From: an uncultured Prevotellaceae bacterium
GTDB taxonomy: Bacteria; Bacteroidota; Bacteroidia; Bacteroidales; Bacteroidaceae
Assembly: GCA_900317305.1 (NCBI GenBank)
Contig: ONGG01000005.1
Span: 32,051 to 96,050, forward strand
Reading direction: 5' to 3'
DNA: 64,000 nt
In this document: in pieces, positions 34,545-42,399 of the stretch
Position numbering within the stretch: position 1 is the stretch's first letter
How the letters are laid out: every line of letters begins with the position of its first letter
The notes under the pieces: generated by a model
Databases searched by the model: none
Told to the model about the DNA's origin: nothing
The model's input: the letters and a program-made list of their open reading frames with translations, nothing else
Translations under genes and position numbers: made by a program

Positions 34545-34705
34545 AGGTAGTTACCCTGACTTCAGGGGAGATCATTTTGTTTCAAGGGGCCATGTGGCAA
34601 ATCTTGCCCCGTGGCTCCTCATGCCCCTTGCAGCTCAGCTTGAATATTTTCAAAAATATCAAATTCTTGACGAATCGTTTCATCTTTCTTTTTTTAATAT
34701 TGATA

Positions 34706-34787
34706 TTTGATGATTATTCATGAAAAGGTATAATTTTGCAATAGAATTATAACCAACGAATATTTTTGCAATAGAATTATAGCCAAC
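34706..34787 (+). promoter_or_regulatory. Duplicated promoter of the CotH-like gene
   Basis: TTTG (34706-34709), 21 nt, then TAATTTTG (34731-34738). A second -7 box TATTTTTG follows at 34761-34768. The sequence around each box is a direct repeat of about 24 nt (34734-34757 and 34764-34787, core TTTTGCAATAGAATTATA) with a 30-nt period. Confidence 0.7.
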
Positions 34788-34791
34788 ACTT

Positions 34792-37281
34792 ATGAATTAT
34801 CGTCATTTTATTCTTGCGGGCCTTTTTGCATTTGGCACCTCTGTTCAGGCTCAGGTAGTGATTAATGAGTTGATGCAATCGAACATCGACTGCATCATGG
34901 ACGACTTGAACGAATTTCCCGATTCCTGGGTTGAGCTATACAACAGCGGAACCGAGGCTGTGAATCTGAAAGACTACAAATTGGGCGCAAAAGACAAACC
35001 GGGCAAGGCCTGGCAGTTGCCCAACCAGACGCTCAATGCCAAGTCGTATGTCGTGGTGTACTGCGACAAGGAAGAGAGCGGTCTGCACACCAATTTCCGT
35101 CTGGAGACGGGAAAGGACGGCAACGTCTATCTCTTCCAAGGGGAAGAGATTGTCGACAAAATTGAAAAGATGAGCAAGATGCCCGCCCCCAACATCGCCT
35201 ACGGACGCAAGACCGACGGCTCCGACGAATGGGGCTACCAGGCCACGCCCACCCCGGGAAAGGCCAACTGCGGCCAGACCTGCACCGACATCCTGGGAGA
35301 GCCCGTGTTCAGCCAGAAGGGACGCGTGTTCACCTCATCGAAGACCATCCGCCTGCAGATTTCGATGCCCGAGGAAACCCCTGAGGGAACCGTCATCCGT
35401 TACACCACCGATGGCAAAGAGCCAACCGCCACGAGCACCGTCTACCAAAGTCCGATCCTCATCAATTCGAACAAGGTGATCAGGGCCAAACTCTTCTGCG
35501 ACGGTTATCTCTCGCCCATCTCCACCGCGCAGTCGTACATCTTTCTTGGCAGGGAGATGACCATCTCGGTGATATCCATCGTCACTGACGACCGTTACAT
35601 GAACGACAATGCCATAGGCATCATCAAGAACAACCCCAACAAGGAGAACAAGAAAGACTGGCGACGCCCCATCAACATCGAGATGTTTGTTGCCCCGGGC
35701 AGCGAAAGCGTCATCAACCAACTCTGCGAGACCCGCGTCATGGGCGGACAGTCGCGTGAGCATCCGCTCAAGTCGCTCGCCGTGTATGCCAACAAGCGTT
35801 TCGGCGCGAAACGCTTTGATTACGAGTTCTTCCCCGACCAGAAACCAGGACTCACCGACTTCAAGAGCATCATGCTGCGCAATGCCGGCAATGACTTTGG
35901 TGGACTCTATATGCGCGATGCCATCATCCAGCGCGTCATGGCAGAGAACGCCGACATCGACTGGCAGGCCTGGCGCCCTGCTGTGATCTTCCTCAACGGC
36001 ACCTACAAAGGCATGCTCAATATCCGCGAGCGCAGCAACGACGACAACATCTACACCAACTACAAAGACGAGAGCGGCAACGGGCTCGAGGACATCGACA
36101 TGGTAGAGATCTCGCAAGAGAACAGTCAGATGGTAGAGGAACTCAAAGCCGGCACGCTCGACAACTACAACGCCTTCAAGGCGTTCTACAACCAGGCCGG
36201 GCACACCTTGGACGAATACGAGCAAATCATGGACTGCCAGGAGTTCATCAACATCATGATTATGAACCTCTACTACTGCAACCTCGACTTCCCCGGCAAC
36301 AACATCGTGGTGTGGCGACCGACTGCCGAAGGTGGACGCTGGCGCTGGATAGCCAAGGACACCGACTTCGGACTTGGGCTTTATGGCCGAAATGCCAACT
36401 ACAACACCATCGAGTGGATCTACAACCACAACTACGACCCCAACAACAACTGGGCCAACACCTCACAAGCCACACAGTTGTTCCGCAGTCTGATGGCCGA
36501 CCCCGACTTCAAGCGCAAGTTCATCGACCAGGCCGCCATCTACATGGGCGACTTCCTTAACGAGAGAGGCACGCGTGCCATCTGGGACCCCATGGCCGAT
36601 TTGGTGAAGCCCGAACTCGTGAAGCACCGTGAGGAAAACTCCGGCGGTGGCTGGTGGGGATGGCATCCCAACTATGAGCAAGAGATCAACAACGAGATCA
36701 ACAACGCCCGGAATTGGCTCAGCCAGCGCACCAACTATTTCTACACGCATGTGGCCAACTACTATAACCTGGGCACCCCTACCCCATTGGTCGTCAACAA
36801 AGACATGGCAGAAGAGGTCACCACCATCATCAACGGCGTGACCCTCAAAAACGCTGATTTCGACGGCAAGTTCTTCGCCAACCGCCAACTGACGGTTGAG
36901 GCCGAGGGTTCTGGAAACAGAGTGGTGATGGGATGGAAAGTAGAGCAGACCGCCAACAACAACACCACTACTACTGAGGAAGTGTACGAACCGGTTTACT
37001 CGTTCACCATGCCGGCGTGCAAGAAGCTGAAACTGACCGCCCTCATGGGTTCATTCGACGGCATCAACGACCTGGCAGCACGCGACTGGAACTGGCGTAT
37101 CGAAGGTCAGCAGCTCGTTGTCAGCGGTGTGAGCCGTGGCACCAACGTCATGCTCTACGACGTTCGCGGCATGCTCCTCGGCAAAGCAAATGCCAATGGC
37201 GAGGACATCCGTCTCCCACTGACATCGAAGAGCCAGATCTATGTGTTGAAGGTAGGCGCAGAGGCCGTGAAGATCAAGTGA
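34792..37281 (+). CDS. Secreted CotH-kinase protein with lamin-tail domain
   Basis: An 829-residue exported protein. In order: signal peptide (cleavage near residue 21), a lamin-tail-like domain (about 22-150, VINELMQSNIDC, DSWVELYNSG), a chitobiase-C-like domain (about 175-255, IRYTTDGKEPTATSTVY), a CotH kinase domain (about 320-680, MLRNAGNDFGGLYMRDA, FLNGTYKGMLNIRER, WIAKDTDFGLGLYG), and a tail ending in a type IX secretion-like motif (VMLYDVRGMLLG to YVLKVGAEAVKIK). CotH proteins are atypical protein kinases, first known from spore coats; the target here is unknown. Direct 32-bp hairpin repeats flank the gene. Confidence 0.85.
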   Translation: MNYRHFILAGLFAFGTSVQAQVVINELMQSNIDCIMDDLNEFPDSWVELYNSGTEAVNLKDYKLGAKDKPGKAWQLPNQTLNAKSYVVVYCDKEESGLHTNFRLETGKDGNVYLFQGEEIVDKIEKMSKMPAPNIAYGRKTDGSDEWGYQATPTPGKANCGQTCTDILGEPVFSQKGRVFTSSKTIRLQISMPEETPEGTVIRYTTDGKEPTATSTVYQSPILINSNKVIRAKLFCDGYLSPISTAQSYIFLGREMTISVISIVTDDRYMNDNAIGIIKNNPNKENKKDWRRPINIEMFVAPGSESVINQLCETRVMGGQSREHPLKSLAVYANKRFGAKRFDYEFFPDQKPGLTDFKSIMLRNAGNDFGGLYMRDAIIQRVMAENADIDWQAWRPAVIFLNGTYKGMLNIRERSNDDNIYTNYKDESGNGLEDIDMVEISQENSQMVEELKAGTLDNYNAFKAFYNQAGHTLDEYEQIMDCQEFINIMIMNLYYCNLDFPGNNIVVWRPTAEGGRWRWIAKDTDFGLGLYGRNANYNTIEWIYNHNYDPNNNWANTSQATQLFRSLMADPDFKRKFIDQAAIYMGDFLNERGTRAIWDPMADLVKPELVKHREENSGGGWWGWHPNYEQEINNEINNARNWLSQRTNYFYTHVANYYNLGTPTPLVVNKDMAEEVTTIINGVTLKNADFDGKFFANRQLTVEAEGSGNRVVMGWKVEQTANNNTTTTEEVYEPVYSFTMPACKKLKLTALMGSFDGINDLAARDWNWRIEGQQLVVSGVSRGTNVMLYDVRGMLLGKANANGEDIRLPLTSKSQIYVLKVGAEAVKIK

Positions 37282-37301
37282 TTTTTTGCTTGGGGCTCTG
37301 G

Positions 37302-37333
37302 AGTTGAGCTTACGCTCAACTGCAGTGGCTTTG
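37302..37333 (+). repeat. 32-bp hairpin repeat, copy 2
   Basis: AGTTGAGC, loop TTAC, GCTCAACT, then GCAGTGGCTTTG, 20 nt after the CotH-like stop. See copy 1 at 34390. Confidence 0.9.
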
Positions 37334-37357
37334 CCTGCTAACTATCAAGCAGATTGT

Positions 37358-37483
37358 GGTCGCTGCGCTCAAAATCTCAGAAAAATCTGAATTAAAAATC
37401 TTTTAATATCTGAATGGAATATCTGTAATAAAGATTTTGAATGATTTTCCCAAAGATTTTGAATGATTTTGAGCGCAGCGACC
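37358..37483. mobile_element. 126-bp inverted-repeat element, intact copy (MITE-like)
   Basis: Perfect 19-bp terminal arms (37358-37376 and 37465-37483; GGTCGCTGCGCTCAAAATC) around an AT-rich core with no reading frame. A second copy at 48828-49147 shares both arms and the flank ATGATAAATCTCAA that follows the right arm (to about 37510). No target duplication is evident. Confidence 0.85.
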
Positions 37484-37517
37484 TTTTTAAGAGGCATGAT
37501 AAATCTCAAATCAATAT

Positions 37518-38912
37518 TTATTTGCTGAAGCTGAACCGCAGGCCCAGGTTGAGGTTGAAGCCGAGGGACTTGTCCTGGTAGAACGTGGGAACGTTGCCGT
37601 GATTGGCGAAATGATAGGCGATGCCCGGTTCGGCATAGATGCTGAGATTTCCTCCGGGCACGTATTCCACCCCTGCCGCTCCTTGGACGGAGAACTGCAC
37701 GGGCTGACGGCCCACACGTTCATTATAATCGTATTCCTCGTTCATGCGCTTGCCCCAGACCATTGTCTCCACCATACCACCAGCCGAGGCATAGACGTTG
37801 AAATGGCGGTTGCCCCACAACAGATAGTTGACGTTGAGCGGCACGCCGATGTAGGACAACCGCTGTTCTATCTGATAAGGGCTGTCCATGACGGTGCGCG
37901 TGATGTCGGACACGAGATAGGTGTACGTCAATCCGCTCTCCAAACTCCACCGCTTATTCAAACCATAGCGCACCGACACACCGAAGCGTATGGGCTGATG
38001 GTGGTGGACATTCTCCTCCACCTCAAAATTCTGGTCGTAGAGCATCACGTTGTTATAATTGGCAGCAGTGTTATAGGATGCCATTGCGAGGAGCCTTGCG
38101 GGTCCCAATGATGGGCTGATGCTGTTCATGCTGCTGCCACCCGACATCGAGTTGGCGTAATAGACCTGTGCCATAAGTCGGTTGCCTTTGGACGAGGAGC
38201 CATGCCTCCACTCCCCTTCCGGTCTTGGCATGACGGGGATGTCGATTGTCGATGCCATCCGAGGCGTGTCTGCCTTTGGCCCCTGGGTATCCTGTGCCAG
38301 AGCATGGTTTTCAGAGTTCTGCTCGTCCACATTTTTTTTCCCGTCGTCCTTGTTAGCCGTCTCAGCGCCGGAATCAGGAATAGGAGCCACATGACCTGCC
38401 GTTTCAGGCATGACGCGTGGGGCATGGTCATCTTTGTTGGCCTCCGCCAAAAGGCCATCGGCCGATGATTTCCCGACTGAGTTCACGACCGGCTTCGATG
38501 GTTGTCCACCCGACTTGTCGGAAGCCCTGACCGACGACAAGGAGGGGTTTGTCGGGGTGACACTGGCTGGCGGCACTGAGGCCGTAGGCTCCATCGTAGG
38601 AGCAGGAGCAGCAGACGTTGTCGACGGGGCCGAGGTAGCAGAAGGCTCCGTTGACGACACAGAAGGAGTTGGGTTGGTCATCGCTGTTTTCGGATGGTCG
38701 GTTGGATGGTCATTGTTGATGAATTGCCAGCCCATGCCAATGGCGAACAATACCACTGCTGCCGCAGCCACTCTCTTGCCCCACAATGCAGCCACATTCG
38801 TCTTGCGGCGAGGGCCAAGGGCTTTCTCTAACTCACCCCAATCGACGTCGGGAGCAGGCTGGCGGTAGTCTGCCAGCTTCTGCTTCATTTCCTTTCTGGT
38901 CTGTTCGTTCAT
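37518..38912 (-). CDS. Membrane-anchored anti-sigma-like protein with C-terminal beta-barrel
   Basis: A 464-residue protein. An N-terminal cytoplasmic segment (about 1-45, with VDWGELEKALG) is followed by one transmembrane helix (about 48-66), a Pro/Ser/Thr-rich linker (about 70-240), and a C-terminal domain (about 250-464) of PorT/OmpA-like beta-strands ending in LGLRFSFSK. The overlap of 4 nt with the sigma-factor gene and the layout suggest that the N-terminus is an anti-sigma domain. The start at 38912 (MNEQTRKE) overlaps the sigma stop; a longer frame to 38990 lies within the sigma gene. The minus strand ends just after the 126-bp element. Confidence 0.75.
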   Translation of the reverse strand: MNEQTRKEMKQKLADYRQPAPDVDWGELEKALGPRRKTNVAALWGKRVAAAAVVLFAIGMGWQFINNDHPTDHPKTAMTNPTPSVSSTEPSATSAPSTTSAAPAPTMEPTASVPPASVTPTNPSLSSVRASDKSGGQPSKPVVNSVGKSSADGLLAEANKDDHAPRVMPETAGHVAPIPDSGAETANKDDGKKNVDEQNSENHALAQDTQGPKADTPRMASTIDIPVMPRPEGEWRHGSSSKGNRLMAQVYYANSMSGGSSMNSISPSLGPARLLAMASYNTAANYNNVMLYDQNFEVEENVHHHQPIRFGVSVRYGLNKRWSLESGLTYTYLVSDITRTVMDSPYQIEQRLSYIGVPLNVNYLLWGNRHFNVYASAGGMVETMVWGKRMNEEYDYNERVGRQPVQFSVQGAAGVEYVPGGNLSIYAEPGIAYHFANHGNVPTFYQDKSLGFNLNLGLRFSFSK

Positions 38913-39481
38913 CGTTGGTGCTGTTTTGAGTTGAGGTAAGCAGTGATTTTCTTTGCGAGCAGGCTTTTGGCCCGACTTAACTGAGAGCAAGAGGAGTCTT
39001 TCTTGATACCGAGCAGATGGGCGATTTCCTGATGGCTCTTATCCTCGAAAACATAGAGGTTGAACACCGTGCGGTAGCCTATAGGCAAATCCATGACCAT
39101 CTGCTGGAAGACTTCCGGAGGGATGTCGCTCACCGGGGGGTCGTCCTCCTCGTCGGCCACATCGGGCATCTCCTGCAGCAGGAGGAGCTCGTGCCTGTGG
39201 CGCTGCCTGAGAAACTGCAGCGACTGGTTCACCACAATCCTGGTAGCCCAGGCCTGCAGCGAACCAGCCCCGCGGTACTTGAAGTCCTTGATATGGGAGA
39301 TGATTTGGACAAAGGCATCCTGGAACACATCTTTCATATCGTTGTCATCGGTAATGTAGCGGGCACAGACCGCTGCCAGGTAGTCGGCATAAAGGGTATA
39401 GAAATCCTTCAAGGCACCGCTATCGCCACCCTGCAGCCGTCCGGCCAGTCGCTCTTCCTTATTTCCGATGAAAAACCGCAC
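38909..39481 (-). CDS. ECF-type RNA polymerase sigma factor
   Basis: A 190-residue sigma-70 family ECF factor. Region 2 is at about 25-90 (DDNDMKDVFQDAFVQI, SLQAWATRIVVNQSLQFL), with an acidic linker (DVADEEDDPPVSDIPPE), and region 4 at about 128-180 (LPIGYRTVFNLYVFEDKSHQE and IAHLLGIKKDSSCSQLSRAK). It probably responds to an envelope signal through the anti-sigma/barrel protein encoded immediately downstream with a 4-nt overlap. A NigD-like lipoprotein gene ends 14 nt upstream. Confidence 0.9.
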   Translation of the reverse strand: MRFFIGNKEERLAGRLQGGDSGALKDFYTLYADYLAAVCARYITDDNDMKDVFQDAFVQIISHIKDFKYRGAGSLQAWATRIVVNQSLQFLRQRHRHELLLLQEMPDVADEEDDPPVSDIPPEVFQQMVMDLPIGYRTVFNLYVFEDKSHQEIAHLLGIKKDSSCSQLSRAKSLLAKKITAYLNSKQHQR

Positions 39482-39495
39482 CTAGGAGAAGCCTT

Positions 39496-40305
39496 TTACT
39501 CAAAGCACCTGTTTACCAGGCCTTCCAACTTTTCGGGGGAGGCGTTTCCGGAACGGAATTTGAACCGTGCGGTCTTCGTTCCCGTGTAGGATTGCCACTC
39601 CAGGGTCAACGTGTCCACATTACCGTTCCCCTCCGGGGCATCATCGCCGGGATTGATTACTGTGTCTAATTTCGTCAATTCGGTAGAGATATTGAAAGCC
39701 ACCAAGGCGTCACCCATTTGGCCATTGGTGTCGCCCTGCGCATTGTGATAGAGGGTGAAGTAATAGGGGGTGTTGACATCGGTGCGGTGCACCAGGTTCA
39801 CGATGTGCTTCTGGTGTCCACCCAGGCGGGTGCGGATGCGCAGCGTGAGGTATCCGTCCTCGGCCACGGTCACCCAGTCGTCGACTATCTCCAGGGGGTC
39901 GGAGCCATATTTTTGCCGGTTTTCCTCATCGCTGGCGAAGTTCACCACCACCGGTTTGGTGAGAATGGAGTCAATCCAGTTGACATACACGCAGCTAATG
40001 CCTCCGAAGATTCCACCTTTCTCCAATTCTTCTTTAGTCGGCATTCTGTAGTTGAGCAATGCGCGCACCTCTTTGGTGCCGAAGGGCGACTGGCGCATGT
40101 TCACAGGCCAGAGCACGATATCGTCGGTGAGTTGCATCCAGAACGCAGTGTTATCAGCATTGGGTTTGACGGTAACCAGCGCATTGGGGCGGTCGATGGG
40201 ACAGACGGCAAGGTAAGGGTCATCGCAGTCATTGTTAAGACATGAGGTAAGCGTGAAGGCTGTGGTCAGCAGGCCAAGAGCCAAAAGATAAAAGGTCTTT
40301 TTCAT
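39496..40305 (-). CDS. NigD-like lipoprotein
   Basis: A 269-residue exported lipoprotein with lipobox LTSC (cysteine near residue 22) followed by LNNDCDDPYLAVCPIDRPNA, an N-terminal beta-barrel (OB-like) segment and a C-terminal beta-sandwich, consistent with the NigD-like family first named from Prevotella nigrescin genes. It does not by itself indicate bacteriocin production. The start at 40305 (MKKTFYLLA) gives a proper signal peptide; an upstream in-frame ATG at 40386 does not. It appears to lead a NigD/ECF/anti-sigma unit. Confidence 0.8.
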   Translation of the reverse strand: MKKTFYLLALGLLTTAFTLTSCLNNDCDDPYLAVCPIDRPNALVTVKPNADNTAFWMQLTDDIVLWPVNMRQSPFGTKEVRALLNYRMPTKEELEKGGIFGGISCVYVNWIDSILTKPVVVNFASDEENRQKYGSDPLEIVDDWVTVAEDGYLTLRIRTRLGGHQKHIVNLVHRTDVNTPYYFTLYHNAQGDTNGQMGDALVAFNISTELTKLDTVINPGDDAPEGNGNVDTLTLEWQSYTGTKTARFKFRSGNASPEKLEGLVNRCFE

Positions 40306-40629
40306 ATTCTGAGTATTTGTTCTTGCTTTTGTCTTATAAATGATGAAGGGAGAGAAAACTTGCATGAGGGAAAGGAAAAATTTCAAGAAAATGAGAAATT
40401 CAAGAAATATAGAAAAACAAGAGAACCATTAGGAATATTAAAAATTGTGATAAAAAATCCCGTTAATTAAAAAAAATGTATCGAAAATGCGTACATTTCA
40501 AATAAAAGTGTTAACTTTGCATTTACAATGGAGATTTTTAGATTTTGTTATCAACCATTTTTGGTACCACTAAAAAGAAAGTAAAATAGACCAACAATTG
40601 AAAATAATAATAATTTAGTGTTTATCGTT
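40306..40629 (+). promoter_or_regulatory. AT-rich gap with a -7 box at 40512-40519
   Basis: The gap is very AT-rich. The only signal I see is TAACTTTG at 40512-40519 on the + strand, about 100 nt before the orphan gene. No gene, hairpin or repeat is evident. Confidence 0.5.
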
Positions 40630-41088
40630 ATGGCAAAAAATGTATATTCAAAACCATTAATGGTTGCGGAAAAATTTGTCCCGCAAGCGTATTGTGAGAC
40701 ATGCACAAACCAAACAGTATGGCGTGCACATTGTACTGGCATGGATGGAAAAGGTTACATCTTTTATGACGCTGCAGGAGACGCCATATTTGCAGCAGGA
40801 GTAGATGACATACCTGCATACAGAGATCCTCATGGTGGATGTGGTTTATATCATGATTTTGTGCAAGAGACAAAGCCAGGTTATAATGCTTGGGTATTAA
40901 ACAAGAGTTATGTCACAGGATGGCATACTATTTATGATTTGTGTGACCATTCTAACGGGCATTGGCATCTAAAAGAGGAATATAGATCTTATTTAAAGCC
41001 TGCATTAGTGAAAGAACCAGGTGAAGCATTAGACCATAACTGGCTGGTGTGTTACGATATTCAAAGCGTGAAGAATCCTGGTTCTTGA
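40630..41088 (+). CDS. AT-rich orphan gene, Cys-rich 152-residue protein
   Basis: Function not recognised. The protein has no signal peptide and contains several Cys and His residues (YCETCTNQTVWRAHC near 22-36, GGCGLYHDF, DLCDHSNGHWH, LVCYD), suggesting metal binding or disulfides. The N-terminus NVYSKPLMVAEKFVPQAYC resembles, from memory, short Bacteroidales proteins starting YxKPxMxxExFxPxxYxxxC. Base composition is far more AT-rich than its neighbours, as expected for recent transfer. The ATG at 40630 is preferred to the one at 40618. It is bounded by a promoter and by a terminator at 41125-41166. Confidence 0.65.
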   Translation: MAKNVYSKPLMVAEKFVPQAYCETCTNQTVWRAHCTGMDGKGYIFYDAAGDAIFAAGVDDIPAYRDPHGGCGLYHDFVQETKPGYNAWVLNKSYVTGWHTIYDLCDHSNGHWHLKEEYRSYLKPALVKEPGEALDHNWLVCYDIQSVKNPGS

Positions 41089-41124
41089 CAAATATTTGTA
41101 AATTAGGTAATATAATATTATATG

Positions 41125-41166
41125 GAAAGGCGAAGAAGCTGATTGGTATCAGCATCTTCGCCTTTC
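41125..41166 (+). terminator. Hairpin terminator after the orphan gene
   Basis: Perfect 12-bp stem GAAAGGCGAAGA (41125-41136) with TCTTCGCCTTTC (41155-41166), an inner GCTGAT/ATCAGC stem, then TTGGTTTTC. It is 37 nt past the stop. Confidence 0.75.
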
Positions 41167-41210
41167 TTGGTTTTCTATAGGGGGCAGAAAGCGGGTTTTT
41201 CGGAGTGAAT

Positions 41211-41241
41211 TTTGTCAGACCATTTTTTTCGCTTATCTTTG
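41211..41241 (+). promoter_or_regulatory. Promoter of azlCD
   Basis: TTTG (41211-41214), a 19-nt spacer and TATCTTTG (41234-41241): a textbook Bacteroidetes promoter 21 nt before the first ATG. Confidence 0.8.
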
Positions 41242-41261
41242 TCCCCGTTTTTTGCGTATAG

Positions 41262-42020
41262 ATGGAAAACGGCGACAAGATGGAGGGGAAAAGGACGGCA
41301 ATGACTGACATGAGAAGTGAGGTTGTCAGCGGCCTTCGCGATGGCATTCCCATTGCGATGGGCTATTTCGCCGTGGCCTTCTCGCTCGGCATCATCGCCA
41401 AGAAGGCCGGACTGACGGCAGTCCTGGGGTTTGTGAGCAGTTTTTTCACCCGTGCCTCTGCAGGTGAGTATGGCGTCTATACGTTGGTAGCCATCAATGC
41501 CACGTATGTGGAGATCGTGGCCATGAGTCTTGTGGCCAACCTGCGCTATATGCTGATGAGCGCGGCCCTCTCGCAAAAGATAGCCCCCGGCACGCCATGG
41601 TACCACCGTCTGCTCATGGCTTGCTGCATCACCGACGAGGTGTTCGGCATCTCTGTCAACCATAAAGGCTTCACGCCACCAGCCTACACCTATTCTGCCG
41701 CCCTGATCTCCACCCTCTGCTGGGCATCAGGCTGTGCGGCGGGTGTGGTGGCAGGCGGTCTGCTGCCATCCGACCTTGTTTCGGCACTGAGTGTCGCCCT
41801 CTATGGCATGTTCATCGCCATCATCATGCCGCCCTCACGCTCCGACCGCAACGTGCTCTATGCCGTAGCGGCCAGTTTTGCGTTGAGCGGACTCTGTGCC
41901 GTGGCGCCTATCGTGAGCGCATGGAGTCCGGGCACACGCACCATTGTGCTGACAGTGCTTATATCCTTAGCAGCCGCATGGCTCAAACCCATAAAAGAGA
42001 CTGACCATGGAGACTCGTGA
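41262..42020 (+). CDS. azlC: AzlC-family branched-chain amino acid exporter subunit
   Basis: A 252-residue inner-membrane protein with 6-7 helices. Seen: GLRDGIPIAMGYFAVAFSLG (the AzlC N-terminal signature), FFTRASAGEYGVYTL, NLRYMLMSAALSQKI and ACCITDEVFGISV. With AzlD it forms a two-part exporter for branched-chain or similar amino acids. Alternative starts at 41280 and 41301 are possible, because conservation begins near residue 20. It overlaps azlD by 14 nt. Confidence 0.87.
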   Translation: MENGDKMEGKRTAMTDMRSEVVSGLRDGIPIAMGYFAVAFSLGIIAKKAGLTAVLGFVSSFFTRASAGEYGVYTLVAINATYVEIVAMSLVANLRYMLMSAALSQKIAPGTPWYHRLLMACCITDEVFGISVNHKGFTPPAYTYSAALISTLCWASGCAAGVVAGGLLPSDLVSALSVALYGMFIAIIMPPSRSDRNVLYAVAASFALSGLCAVAPIVSAWSPGTRTIVLTVLISLAAAWLKPIKETDHGDS

Positions 42021-42324
42021 GATCATCATCTGCATCATGTTGGCGATTATTACCACCAATCTCATCCGCATCCTGCCGATGGCATTCATCAAAGGCAGGA
42101 TACGGAATGTGTACCTTCGCAGTTTCCTATACTATGTGCCCTACGTCACGTTGGCCGTGATGACTTTCCCAGCCATTGTAGAGACCACGCTGTCGCCCGT
42201 CTCGGGAATCGTTGCCTTGATTGTGGGCCTCATAGCCGCCTGGCGTGGTGCAGGACTGTTTCCCGTTGCCATCATCTGCTGTGCCATCGCCTATTTGATG
42301 GACAAGACGATGATTGTTTTTTGA
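42007..42324 (+). CDS. azlD: AzlD-family protein
   Basis: A 105-residue membrane protein with three to four helices and the AzlD pattern: NLIRILPMAFIKGR, FLYYVPYVTLAVMTFPAIVE and GAGLFPVAIICCAIAYL. It is the small partner of AzlC in amino-acid export. Its ATG lies inside the end of azlC (14-nt overlap). A 9-bp repeat array begins 3 nt after the stop codon. Confidence 0.87.
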   Translation: METREIIICIMLAIITTNLIRILPMAFIKGRIRNVYLRSFLYYVPYVTLAVMTFPAIVETTLSPVSGIVALIVGLIAAWRGAGLFPVAIICCAIAYLMDKTMIVF

Positions 42325-42327
42325 AGG

Positions 42328-42370
42328 ACTATAAAGACCTTAAAGACTTTAAAGACTTTATGGAGTTCAG
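42328..42370 (+). repeat. Short nonamer array after azlD
   Basis: Four 9-bp units (ACTATAAAG, ACCTTAAAG, ACTTTAAAG, ACTTTATGG), then AGTTCAGG, which resembles the octamer family. It starts 3 nt after the azlD stop. Confidence 0.75.
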
Positions 42371-42399
42371 GCAAATCCGGGGTGATTTAGGGCGAGGCG

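Noticed and set aside
39496-40305. Bacteriocin (nigrescin) locus
   Set aside because: NigD-like proteins are widespread; no nigrescin structural or immunity genes are next to it.
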